This document shows, piece after piece, positions 37,855-47,500 of a DNA stretch of 64,000 nt. This DNA is from Flexilinea sp. (GTDB lineage Bacteria > Chloroflexota > Anaerolineae > Anaerolineales > Anaerolineaceae), in NCBI GenBank assembly GCA_026645735.1, contig JAPKMT010000006.1, positions 1-64,000 of the forward strand, written 5' to 3'. The stretch's first letter is position 1. Each line of letters begins with the position of its first letter. Both the position numbers and the translations under genes were made by a program. Under the pieces are notes generated by a model that worked only from the letters and a program-made list of their open reading frames with translations, was not told the origin of the DNA and made no database searches.

Positions 37855-39243
37855 TTAATAATAGGGAGCCTCAAATGTAAACGTGGAGCCTTTTCCGAGT
37901 TTGCTTTCAATGTCCAATCTGCCCTTGTGCAGCTTTGCGACATACCTTACGAATTGTATCCCATTAATGATAGTCGATTCTGATCCTTCCATTGTAGAAA
38001 CCGCTTCATCAAATATTTTTTGAATATCAAGAGGCGAAATTCCTATGCCATCATCTTGAACGCTCAGAATCCAGGAATCAATCTCATACTTTAAATCGAT
38101 TTTAATCGGTTTGCTTTCGATCTTTGAGTAACGAATCGCGTTATCCACCAGATTGTAAACAGCCATGGTAAGAAGCCAGGCATCCCCGATGATCTTGCCG
38201 GTTTGTGACCGGCTGCCTTCAATTTTATCAATTTCAAAAAGGATATCCAGTTTTTTCTTCTTGGCAATTGGTTTCAAATCGTAGATCACTTCTTTGACGA
38301 TATCGCCGATCAAAATCGTTTCAAAGATGCCTTCATGAGAATTTTTGAAATGATTTATATGTTTTTTCTTATATCGAACGACCGTTGCAAGCCGGCGCAG
38401 TTCAACTTCAGCCATCCCTCGATAGTTGGTTTGCAGCAGATTCAGCTCTCCCGCGGTATTGAGCAGGTCCAAGGTGCCATTCACTTTCTGAATCAGCATT
38501 TCGATGTAATCCAGCTCGTTTGTATTGAATACTACCTGAGAAACTGTTTCTTCCTTGGGTTGAAATAAAAATAGTTTTCCGGTTTTTCCACCCGGGAACT
38601 TTATTTCATGCAATTCACAATGGTATAGATCAAAGAGATCTTGAAAATCGGAATCTGAAGACAATCCTGATCGGATCATCTGAATCACTTTCTCTTTGAA
38701 ATGCATCGCTTCAAAGAGAGGATTGGAGATGCTGATCTGATCGGGCTGGATCACGATGAATGCCGGAGTGTTTAACTGTTCCAGAAAATCGGAATAGCGG
38801 CTGGCAATAATCTGAATTCCAAAATCATTTTTTAGATCATTCGTAATAATTTCAGTGATCCAATCGCGAAAGTTTCCAAATAAAATCTGAGTTCGTTCGT
38901 TAAAATCCTTTTCAGCAAAACATGCCCAAAAACAGCCGCAATATCCAAATTCAGAGCGAATTGGCGAAAAAATTGCAGCCGAATTTTCAACCGAAAGGTT
39001 GGACAATAAACGCGATTGTTCTACGGAAGGGATGATAATGGTGGATTGGCTTTTCATGATCCGATAAAACTGATAATCGGTCTCCAAAAAAGCTTCATTG
39101 TTTTTTCCAAAAAACCAGGTTTTAATTTCTTCTTCGTTGATTTGGCCAGTCTTTTCATTCAAGATTAAACGAATAGAGATCGGGTTGAGAAATTGTGTTG
39201 TATCCAAAGCAGCTTTTAACTTCTTATCCGTTTCTTTTTGCAC
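37855..39243 (-). CDS. histidine-kinase-like ATPase without a clear H-box
   Basis: This 462-residue soluble protein has an N-terminal ~250 residues resembling sensor (GAF/PAS-like) domains. A helical pair follows (NLLQTNYRGMAEVELRRLAT), then a HATPase_c domain with N-box NLVDNAIRYS, G1 box DDGIGIS and G2-like GKGSTFTFEAP. I do not find the usual phospho-acceptor HExxxP sequence in the helical part, so the phosphotransfer site is missing or atypical. The start is GTG. The position upstream of the three cyclases suggests it belongs to the same signalling module; no response regulator is encoded nearby. Confidence 0.75.
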   Translation of the reverse strand: MQKETDKKLKAALDTTQFLNPISIRLILNEKTGQINEEEIKTWFFGKNNEAFLETDYQFYRIMKSQSTIIIPSVEQSRLLSNLSVENSAAIFSPIRSEFGYCGCFWACFAEKDFNERTQILFGNFRDWITEIITNDLKNDFGIQIIASRYSDFLEQLNTPAFIVIQPDQISISNPLFEAMHFKEKVIQMIRSGLSSDSDFQDLFDLYHCELHEIKFPGGKTGKLFLFQPKEETVSQVVFNTNELDYIEMLIQKVNGTLDLLNTAGELNLLQTNYRGMAEVELRRLATVVRYKKKHINHFKNSHEGIFETILIGDIVKEVIYDLKPIAKKKKLDILFEIDKIEGSRSQTGKIIGDAWLLTMAVYNLVDNAIRYSKIESKPIKIDLKYEIDSWILSVQDDGIGISPLDIQKIFDEAVSTMEGSESTIINGIQFVRYVAKLHKGRLDIESKLGKGSTFTFEAPYY

Positions 39244-39324
39244 GCTTTTTTCCCGTATTGTGGATTTTATTCTCTTGATTCAATATATTGATCAGCCATT
39301 CGAACTGTTTATTTTATTCTATTC

Positions 39325-39447
39325 CAGCAATTCGAAATTTGGAAATGTTTTCCGAATAAAGAAAGGAAATTTGTTGTTCATATGGTTTTGCTAGAAGCGC
39401 AAAACCATATGAACAACAAAGAATTCTTTTTATATATCGAATTACTA
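39325..39447. mobile_element. palindromic MITE-like element, copy 7
   Basis: 123 bp with left end CAGCAATTCGAAATTTGGA and right end TATATCGAATTACTA. The flanking direct repeat ATTCTATTC is perfect (39316-39324 and 39448-39456). The right copy overlaps the last codons and stop of cmk, so the element inserted at the very end of that gene. The hairpin at 39370-39420 has a 24-bp stem with one two-base mismatch beside the loop. Confidence 0.85.
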
Positions 39448-39450
39448 ATT

Positions 39451-40128
39451 CTATTCCTGATATTTGATTAAAGATAGTATTTTCTGGACAACCTGCTCCT
39501 GGTTAATTTGATCTGTTTCGATCAGAATGGCATCTTCAGCTGCTTTTAACGGAGCAAGAACACGCGTTGAATCGATCTCATCACGTTTCATTATATCCAT
39601 CAAAATTTCGTGAAAATCGGCAGTCATTCCTTTCCGAATATTTTCCTGATATCGTCTTTCTGCCCGTTTTTCAGGAGATGCCAGTAAATAGATTTTTAAA
39701 GGTGCATCCGGCATCACCACCGTTCCGATGTCGCGGCCAACCATCACAACGTTTCCCAGCAAGCCAATTTTCCGTTGTTTTTCTGTCAGGATTTTTCGCA
39801 CTCCGGGATACGATGCAACAATCGAAACGTTCTTGTCAACTTGAGGGGAGCGTATGGCCTGGTTGACCGGTTCTCCGGATAAAAGAACTTCAGTTTCATC
39901 TTTTTCCGTATTGACACGCAGTGTAATCTCCATCTCCTTTGTAATTGCTGTAACATCTTCTTCATTCGCAACGTCTCCCAATTTTTGGAGCGCTACATAA
40001 GTAGCCAGCCGATACATCACACCTGTATCAAAGAACAGATAGTCCAGTTTTTTTGCCAATAATTTTCCAACAGAGGTTTTTCCTGAAGCAGCAGGACCGT
40101 CAATGGCTATTTGCTGTGGTCTTATCAT
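39451..40128 (-). CDS. cmk: cytidylate kinase
   Basis: This 225-residue cytosolic enzyme phosphorylates CMP/dCMP using ATP. It has the P-loop GPAASGKTS (residues 11-19), DTGVMYRL in the CMP-binding region, VMVGRDIGTVVMPDA, and the Arg-rich lid RRYQENIRKGM. It is the last gene of the long envelope operon (lepA to cmk) and starts 14 bases after the membrane protein at 40143. The 3' end coincides with the insertion point of copy 7; the stop lies inside the right target duplication. Confidence 0.95.
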   Translation of the reverse strand: MIRPQQIAIDGPAASGKTSVGKLLAKKLDYLFFDTGVMYRLATYVALQKLGDVANEEDVTAITKEMEITLRVNTEKDETEVLLSGEPVNQAIRSPQVDKNVSIVASYPGVRKILTEKQRKIGLLGNVVMVGRDIGTVVMPDAPLKIYLLASPEKRAERRYQENIRKGMTADFHEILMDIMKRDEIDSTRVLAPLKAAEDAILIETDQINQEQVVQKILSLIKYQE

Positions 40129-40142
40129 AAAATCCTTCCTTT

Positions 40143-41912
40143 CTACTCTTGTGAGATCTCAGTAATCCAGCGGGGTTCCTGCCAGAAACTCAGCATGAAA
40201 GGATTCCCTTTCGACTGCCGATACAACATCCATCTTAGCCAATCCGCCAAAGTGAAAGAATTCCATTCATCCTGAGTTTTCCACTTCAATGGCATCCCGA
40301 TGAAATCCTTTTTCAGATCATCTGGCACCCCATCAGTTGTTATAACATAAGACGGTCTTTCTGTCTGCGGATTGAGAGAATCAGCAAACTGAATGGATGG
40401 GTTATTGCGCAATTCCCAAATCAGCATCGGCTCATCTACATTCAGTATAAGACCATTTGCACCTTCTATAAATCCGCTTTCTTTTAAGCCAATTTCATGG
40501 ATCAGATCCACTGCCAGCGAATTTATCTGGTTTGTTTGTGCACCTAATGCTAATTCGTGTCGGTTATAGATTTTTTCTCTGGAGAAATCTTCCTGGTTGT
40601 ATCGGAAACCGGCTGCTGACCAGGAATTCGCCACCACACTGCAGAACCAGATGATCAGAAAGCCGAAGCTAAAACTCGACCAAATTTTTTTGGGGCTGAA
40701 GTAATTCAGCAGGTACGGGAAAAAAATACCGAAAATAATCAGGCAAATTCCAATAATGATTAAATATCCCTGAAACCGGGTCAGCGAAATCGTTATCCAT
40801 TGTTGATTCCATTGAAAAGAAACGGGAAGAGAAAGATCACCCAGTTGCAGCAATTCTGAAATTCGAAAAATCAGGAAACAATAAAGGCAGGGCAATATGA
40901 TTATCGCAAGTAATGAATAAATATTTTTTTCAATCCGAATCTTACCTGACAGGTCGATTAAGATATCGGCGCTCAAAATACTAAGTGGAAGACTGATCCA
41001 GGCCAGCAAGAGAATTCCCTGTCGAAATAATTCCAACAGGAGAGCAAAGGTCAGTAAAATGAGCAATGGTATGATTGCAGAAAACTGTTTTGATCGAAGG
41101 GATTGAATAAATTTCAGTAATAGCAACAGCAGCATAAAACCAAAGTAAAAGATACAACCCATTAGAACCGGTATCAGTCCCACCACTTCTGGTGCCGAAG
41201 TCGTATTGGCAGAAAAACCGGACAGGATACCTTCTCCTATCGCGTTAAGACCTTGCGGAAATCGGAAGAATCCAATACTGAACAAAAGGAAACTGACTGC
41301 CAAAAGAATCAGGTTTTTTACAGAAATTGAATCCTTAATCGAATCAGGAAACGTTTTTCGATGCGAAAAAACGAGGTAGATCAGCAAGCAAACCATCATA
41401 GCGAGGGCAGCCGGCCAAAACCGTTCTCCGCCAGTCATGGCTAGCGCTAATAGTATAATGCCAGGCGTGATTCTTTTTTGATAAAAGGCAGCCATCGCAA
41501 AAAACAAAAGGCAAATCACGATAATCACAGAATCGGCGGTCTTTGACCAGGCGATTCCCACCGGATCGATTGCCACGAAAAAAGTCAATAGGGCTGTTTT
41601 ATGAAATCCAATTTTTTGTTGAAACAGCATCGGCAAAAAGACCAGCAGAAATCCCATAATCGCCGGAAATACGCGTGCAGTAAACTCATTCGCACCAAAA
41701 AAGAAAAAGTTAACTGAGGTTACAAAAACATATAGCGGTTGTTGAATCTGAAAATCAGGATCTCCTTTGATTGCTGACAGAGATTGCAGTGCCAGCCGGG
41801 CTTCATTTTCAGACAACGCTGCCGATCCAAGTCCGATGAACCGCAAAATAAATGCCGCCAGAATGATTAAAACATAAAAAAGGAAATATCTTTTTTGATC
41901 GGTGTTATCCAT
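40143..41912 (-). CDS. GT39-like membrane glycosyltransferase
   Basis: This 589-residue polytopic membrane protein has about 12 hydrophobic segments. The early loop SENEARLALQSL matches the acidic motif in the first extracytoplasmic loop of PMT/ArnT-type (GT39/GT83) transferases, which use polyprenyl-phosphate sugars. A soluble C-terminal domain of about 140 residues follows the last helix (from about 450). It lies 21 bases downstream of the YYY protein and just before cmk. Donor and acceptor are unknown. Confidence 0.75.
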   Translation of the reverse strand: MDNTDQKRYFLFYVLIILAAFILRFIGLGSAALSENEARLALQSLSAIKGDPDFQIQQPLYVFVTSVNFFFFGANEFTARVFPAIMGFLLVFLPMLFQQKIGFHKTALLTFFVAIDPVGIAWSKTADSVIIVICLLFFAMAAFYQKRITPGIILLALAMTGGERFWPAALAMMVCLLIYLVFSHRKTFPDSIKDSISVKNLILLAVSFLLFSIGFFRFPQGLNAIGEGILSGFSANTTSAPEVVGLIPVLMGCIFYFGFMLLLLLLKFIQSLRSKQFSAIIPLLILLTFALLLELFRQGILLLAWISLPLSILSADILIDLSGKIRIEKNIYSLLAIIILPCLYCFLIFRISELLQLGDLSLPVSFQWNQQWITISLTRFQGYLIIIGICLIIFGIFFPYLLNYFSPKKIWSSFSFGFLIIWFCSVVANSWSAAGFRYNQEDFSREKIYNRHELALGAQTNQINSLAVDLIHEIGLKESGFIEGANGLILNVDEPMLIWELRNNPSIQFADSLNPQTERPSYVITTDGVPDDLKKDFIGMPLKWKTQDEWNSFTLADWLRWMLYRQSKGNPFMLSFWQEPRWITEISQE

Positions 41913-41933
41913 CGTTTCGCTTTCGTATCATTC

Positions 41934-44540
41934 TCATTGATTCAATTCATAAATTTTACAATCACCCGATTCAAAAACCAGGTGCAGATTATTAAGGAAC
42001 TTCTTTTCTTGTATGTCATAAGCGCTGTGCTCGGCAGATCCAATAAAGACATAGCGGACATTATATTTTTCGAGCAGCATTTTCGTGTTCTCCCAACTGC
42101 GGGATTCATAGATCTGCCGTACTTCATCTTCACGATTCCCAATTTCAGCATAACCGCCTCTCCATTGTGATTCATGGTTGGTTGGCCCGAGAATTGCCGG
42201 CAGACCCGAAAATGTACTGACAGAATTATCGGAAGTGTAGCTGGCGCCGACTTTCTCAACCACAACACCAAATTCTGCCTGCTGCAGCCATACAATGCCT
42301 GCCCAGTCATTCGGCCGGCTGCGTTCTATAAATTCAGCTCCATTCAATGTGAGCTGTTTCAAACCTCCGGACGAAAGAGTCTTTTGTTGTACCGCTTCAA
42401 ATCTGGTAAGAATACCCCAAAAAGGGTAGATGAGTGAACAGATTACCAGGATCATTATCGGAAAATGTATGAGACGTTTTAATCCATTTGAAAAAGTCTG
42501 TTGAATCCGGGTCCAGAAATATGCTGCAGATAAACCCAGCAATATCCATACTTGATAATAGAATTTAAAAATGGTGTTCATTCGAGTTCCAAAAAAATCA
42601 CGCAAATAAACAAATTCCGGCAAGATGATCAGGCCAAAAGCGGTCAATAAAACCAGACAACAAAATGCATCCATGGGATTCACCATTTTCGCACTGGCGT
42701 TTTGATCCGTCTCAAAGGTTTGTCGCTTCGCAGTTGTCCTGCTGCGCAATCCAAAGAGGATCACAAGAATACATCCGACAACACCGAATAAAAGGATCAT
42801 CGTAGGCAAAGTTTGCATTCTTCTGATCAAAAATTGGAGAACTGGCTTTTCAACCGTGCTTGAACCCTGTACGCCGGCGTAGGATGAACTGGCTAATACC
42901 AGGGCGTTGCCGATGGCGGAGAGTCGTCCCTTCGAAGATCCCTGCCATACCTGACCCAGATTTTTTGATAGAACCAACGAAATGAACAGCAAGGATTCCA
43001 AGAGGAAAGGGCCAACAAAACCGATAATCGCAATTCGAAATCCTTTGCTCTTACTTTTCGAATCCTGTCTGAAAACAGCAGCTATCAGCCACGCAATAAT
43101 AATCAGGTAAAAAGTCCCGAACATGATCAGCAGATGGATGGTCCGGGTTGTAAAAACTCCGCTTGGAATCAATCCGCCTGCCTGGGAGGAGAGCCCTATC
43201 AGAAAAACCGAATACAGGAAAACACATGCCATCCCGGTAAATAGCGCTGTGCCCAGAAAGACCTGAATGGTTTTTCGATTCCAGCCATAGAATTGAAAAT
43301 ATGCAAAAAATACGATGGAGAGAAACAGGAAAAAATAGAATGGGAAATCCCATGTATTCATAAATATAAGTGAGCCTAAACAGAGAGAAAGGAACCAGAA
43401 ATCAGCATGGGATGTGAATTGAAAAGAAAATTTTTTCAGCCGAAAGGAATGAATTTCTGCAAATGGATTGCCCCAGAATGGATCATCTGCTTTTTGCTGG
43501 AGTATTTGCAAATAAACATTGAGTACAACTGCCACCGCTAAAATGACAAAGGGAATGCCTAAAACATGCGGATGAAGATCACCCAGATAGAATGAGAAAA
43601 ACGGGAATTCATCGATGATCTCCCTGGAGCTTCCATCCATTCCAAGATCAGTCAAAACTCGTGATGCGCGCCACCACCAGATTCCAGGTCGAAACGTGGG
43701 ATTCCAGGTAGGCAGTGCTGTGGGCGGTACCGTTAATTCTTTTAATTGGACCCAATTCCAAAAACCGGATGAACCGTCAGGGTTCCAGAACAAACCCTTT
43801 GCGTAAAGTGTTTCAAAAAGACCCTCCAGGTTTCCGGCGACCAATACAAAAAGGGGAGCGGAAAAAGATCCAATCCGGATTCTAATTTTTTCAAGTATTG
43901 CCGAGTGTCGAAATTCGAGCAGATCATTCACGAGGCCAAAAGCGCCGATCGCTGCCATCGCAAAAACAGTTGCAAGCATCAGATTAAATCCTGATTCTGC
44001 AGCAACAGCGGATAATCGAATGAGAAGTGCCGTTAGAATGTATCCGAAATAATAATATGAAATTCCATATCCGGACAGCCAGGAATCATGCGGTGGAAAA
44101 CTTTCTGAGCGCAAAATCCCGTTGATGAAGGTCATCTCCATCGGTTTTTCTGTGCCGGAGATATTTGGATCAGCCAGACGAAATACGATAATCAGAGCAA
44201 AAGAAATCAGAAAAAGCAATCCATTTCCCATGGAAAACCGCCAATTCAAGCGGTTCCAGGTTCGAATATCCTGTAAATTCTTCTTCCAAAAATATATTGA
44301 AAGACATGTCACAATAATAAGGACTGTTAAGATTCCGCCGGCAGTATTACCGATCAACCCCAGGCTGCATAGAATCCAAAAAATATAGCCGGAAATGATG
44401 AATCCAACGGGTAAGGCGAAACTGAAACCACGACCTGGCAAAAAACGCAGATAATGAAAACTGATCGGGTATCCCAGAAATCCCATATACAACAAAACAA
44501 GCAGCCATTTGAAGATTTCAATGATCCAGTTATTAGCCAT
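41934..44540 (-). CDS. DUF2298 (Chlor_Arch_YYY) membrane protein
   Basis: This 868-residue polytopic protein has the family hallmarks: EKPMEMTFINGILRSESFPP (residues about 125-145), the tyrosine run YGISYYYFGYI that gives the family its name, and a C-terminal soluble part with FSGLPAILGPTNHESQWRGG. The family is restricted mainly to Chloroflexi and archaea and is thought to be glycosyltransferase-related; no member's reaction is known to me. It starts three bases after the stop of the 1751-residue fusion, whose C-terminal half is homologous, so the two are paralogues. Confidence 0.85.
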   Translation of the reverse strand: MANNWIIEIFKWLLVLLYMGFLGYPISFHYLRFLPGRGFSFALPVGFIISGYIFWILCSLGLIGNTAGGILTVLIIVTCLSIYFWKKNLQDIRTWNRLNWRFSMGNGLLFLISFALIIVFRLADPNISGTEKPMEMTFINGILRSESFPPHDSWLSGYGISYYYFGYILTALLIRLSAVAAESGFNLMLATVFAMAAIGAFGLVNDLLEFRHSAILEKIRIRIGSFSAPLFVLVAGNLEGLFETLYAKGLFWNPDGSSGFWNWVQLKELTVPPTALPTWNPTFRPGIWWWRASRVLTDLGMDGSSREIIDEFPFFSFYLGDLHPHVLGIPFVILAVAVVLNVYLQILQQKADDPFWGNPFAEIHSFRLKKFSFQFTSHADFWFLSLCLGSLIFMNTWDFPFYFFLFLSIVFFAYFQFYGWNRKTIQVFLGTALFTGMACVFLYSVFLIGLSSQAGGLIPSGVFTTRTIHLLIMFGTFYLIIIAWLIAAVFRQDSKSKSKGFRIAIIGFVGPFLLESLLFISLVLSKNLGQVWQGSSKGRLSAIGNALVLASSSYAGVQGSSTVEKPVLQFLIRRMQTLPTMILLFGVVGCILVILFGLRSRTTAKRQTFETDQNASAKMVNPMDAFCCLVLLTAFGLIILPEFVYLRDFFGTRMNTIFKFYYQVWILLGLSAAYFWTRIQQTFSNGLKRLIHFPIMILVICSLIYPFWGILTRFEAVQQKTLSSGGLKQLTLNGAEFIERSRPNDWAGIVWLQQAEFGVVVEKVGASYTSDNSVSTFSGLPAILGPTNHESQWRGGYAEIGNREDEVRQIYESRSWENTKMLLEKYNVRYVFIGSAEHSAYDIQEKKFLNNLHLVFESGDCKIYELNQ

Positions 44541-44543
44541 TTT

Positions 44544-47500
44544 TTATTTTCTTACCTGATATAGGAACGTATCCCCGTTTTGATAGACTTCATCCCACAG
44601 GATCCTATCATATCGCTCAAACTTGTACAGTCCCTCATATGTATACATTCCTTCTTCCATCTGTCCGACAACGATATAGCTGACGTTATATTTTTTCAGG
44701 AATGCTATGGTTTCATCAATACTGATTGTATTATAAAAAGCTTCAATCGCTTTCACACGTTCCCAAACCTGATCCGAGTTAGCTCCGCGCTGCTGACGCT
44801 GATGGTAGTTCCATCCAACGACGCCAGGCAATCCTGTATAAATCGTATATCTGTTGCCCCATTTATACTCTGTCGCATTGGCTTCGACAATAACCGGTGA
44901 ACCTTCCACATGATCCTGCAGCCATCGGATCGCAAGGTAATCTTGCGAAAGATCCATTGAAAATCCATCCTGATAATATGTGGAGGTTTTCATAAAATCC
45001 ATACCATCCAGCGAATGGGGAGCGACGGAGGACATCCGGTCTGTCATTTTGTCAATGGAACCAGATATCGTAAAGGACAGGGTACCGATCACAAAGAAGG
45101 CCAGTAATCCGCGCCAGATATGCTTTACTCGGAGATGACCTCCGGCCATGAAGTATTTCTCGAGGCAAACGGTTAATGCCACTGCAGCAGAAATGGACAG
45201 AAGAACCCAGGCTTGTAAATACAGCTTGAAAACCATATTCATGCGTCCCAAATCCCCACGTAAACAGGTCATTTCTACAAACAGTGTGATAAAAACACCT
45301 GTTCCTGTTAAGAACATCAAAAAACGTTTTCCAGGCGAATTGTTCCTGCGGAAAAGCAGGAGTGCTGACCAGCCCATGAGCGGAAGAGCTGTCCATACAA
45401 CCACAACTTTCTTGATGCTGAAAAAAATCAACACGAATAAAAACAGCAGCGTCAAAAACACCAGCAGACTCTTTTTTTCACGCAGAAATTTCCTGAAATT
45501 GGAAAGTTTTACGCAAGCCATCCATTGGATGGTCTCAATGGAGTACCAGCTGATCAATGCGAACAGGAAAAATCCCCAATGCATCCAGTAAGACCAGAGC
45601 GGTGTTCGATTCCCATTCCAAATATCAATGGATGAATCGCGAAAATTTGTTCTTAGATAGGGGGTAAACAGTATGAAAACAGCTCCACAGAGCAAAACAA
45701 GGACGAATATCAGGGAAAGAGTTTTATTTCTTCGTTGTTTCTGATTTGAATGTTCTTCTGCTAATTTGAAAAGCGGAAATTTTATGCCTACAGCAGTCAG
45801 CACGACACAGGAAATCAGCAGATAAGTCGGCATATCCCATGTATTGGCAGGGATCAGTGATCCGATGATCAGACTACCCGATAAGAGGATAAAACCGGTT
45901 GCCGCAATGTTTCCTTTCGATGAATCCTGCATGCGGCGAATGATTGCCAGCAGCCATACTAACACCAGAACGGTAATGGGCAGCGCAAAAAGATGGGCAT
46001 GCGGATCTCCATATAAAAAGGTAAAGAAAGGAAATTCTGTGATCGGTTCTCCTGGAATAGCTCTGCTTGGAATCCAATACCAGTCTCCTCGATACATCTG
46101 GAAATGCTGGCCTTGCAGCAGTTTTAATAATCCGGAAAAGAACCAGGTGATGTTCTGAAGACCGGATCCTGTCGCACCTCCGGAACCTAATTCCACCATC
46201 TCTGATAAAATGATTTTGATCGTACCCAAGTTCCCTATTACTTGAAGCATAAAAATCGAAAGCATCCCGCTGATATTTGCCCATTTGTCTGCCTTAAAAT
46301 CCGCAGCATGTGGTTTCGTAGCTGAATAAATCGCTGATCCGGCAGAATAAGCTCCAATTGCCAGGAAACCATACCAGGTCGGGAGGATTAAGTTATAGGC
46401 GATACTTGGAATCATGCCAATCAGCTTTACCAGCAATCCGGAGAGAAAAAAGCCATAGTAATAATAATTCAGGTATCCGCCCGCAAACCAGGGATCGTAT
46501 GGGGGGAAAATCGTACTTTTTAACACGGCGTTGAAATAGGAAAAATCCATCGGCTTTTCTCCGCCTTTTGCAGGATGCCACAAATCCGGATTTCCAAGAC
46601 GGATCAACAAAAAGAACAGGAAAAATGACAGGAAAATCAATTCAGAGCGAAGAAAAATTTGGATATTTTTGTGAATCTCGGCTGATAATTTCTTGCGGTC
46701 AGATAAAAACAAAATCAGATTGAGCAGGGCGAAGACAGCGATGACAATGATAATCAACCCGCGTGTATAGGGAATTTCCAGAAATCCACAGATCCATACG
46801 ACATAGCCAATACATAAAATCCCGAAAAACTTCGAAATTCCAAATCCCTTGTCACGCAGAGAACCAAATACAATTCTTGACATCGGGAAAAAAATCCAGC
46901 CGATCAACATGAGAATCAACATCCAAACGAAGGTGCCAAAAATCTGATTTTCATTTATCCATGCAGATCGATTGAAAAGTACAGACCATGTTCCACCGGT
47001 TTGCTGGATCGCAGCCTGTTCATCGGTTAACAGTAGCGATAGTATGTTTTCCATATCCCTGTATTCTACCGGATTTTTATTCGATATCTGAGAAAGATTG
47101 ATCGCATCCAGGTTTTTTCTGAACGCGGTCAAATCAAAAGTATCTGCCTTTTGGAGTATGAACACTTTCGGATGGTCATAAACAGTAAACGCCTCCTCAG
47201 CTGTCTGAGTGTTGATTGTATGGCCGAAGAGATGCGGTTCCGATTCAAATACTGCTGCTATTTGAAAAAAATTTCCTGATCGCAAATCAGTTTTCGATAA
47301 TTGTTCAAAACATTCTGAAAGAATCTCGGATTCCGGACAATTGATCAGTTGACGATAAAGACGCTCCAGCAACGGGTATTTTTCATGAATTCTGGCTGCT
47401 GCACCATAAATTCGATTGGAACTGATTACCCAATAATCCGCTGCATCAATTTTCGCCAGCATTTTTTCTCGTTGCAGAATATTTTCATCCGCAAACAAAT

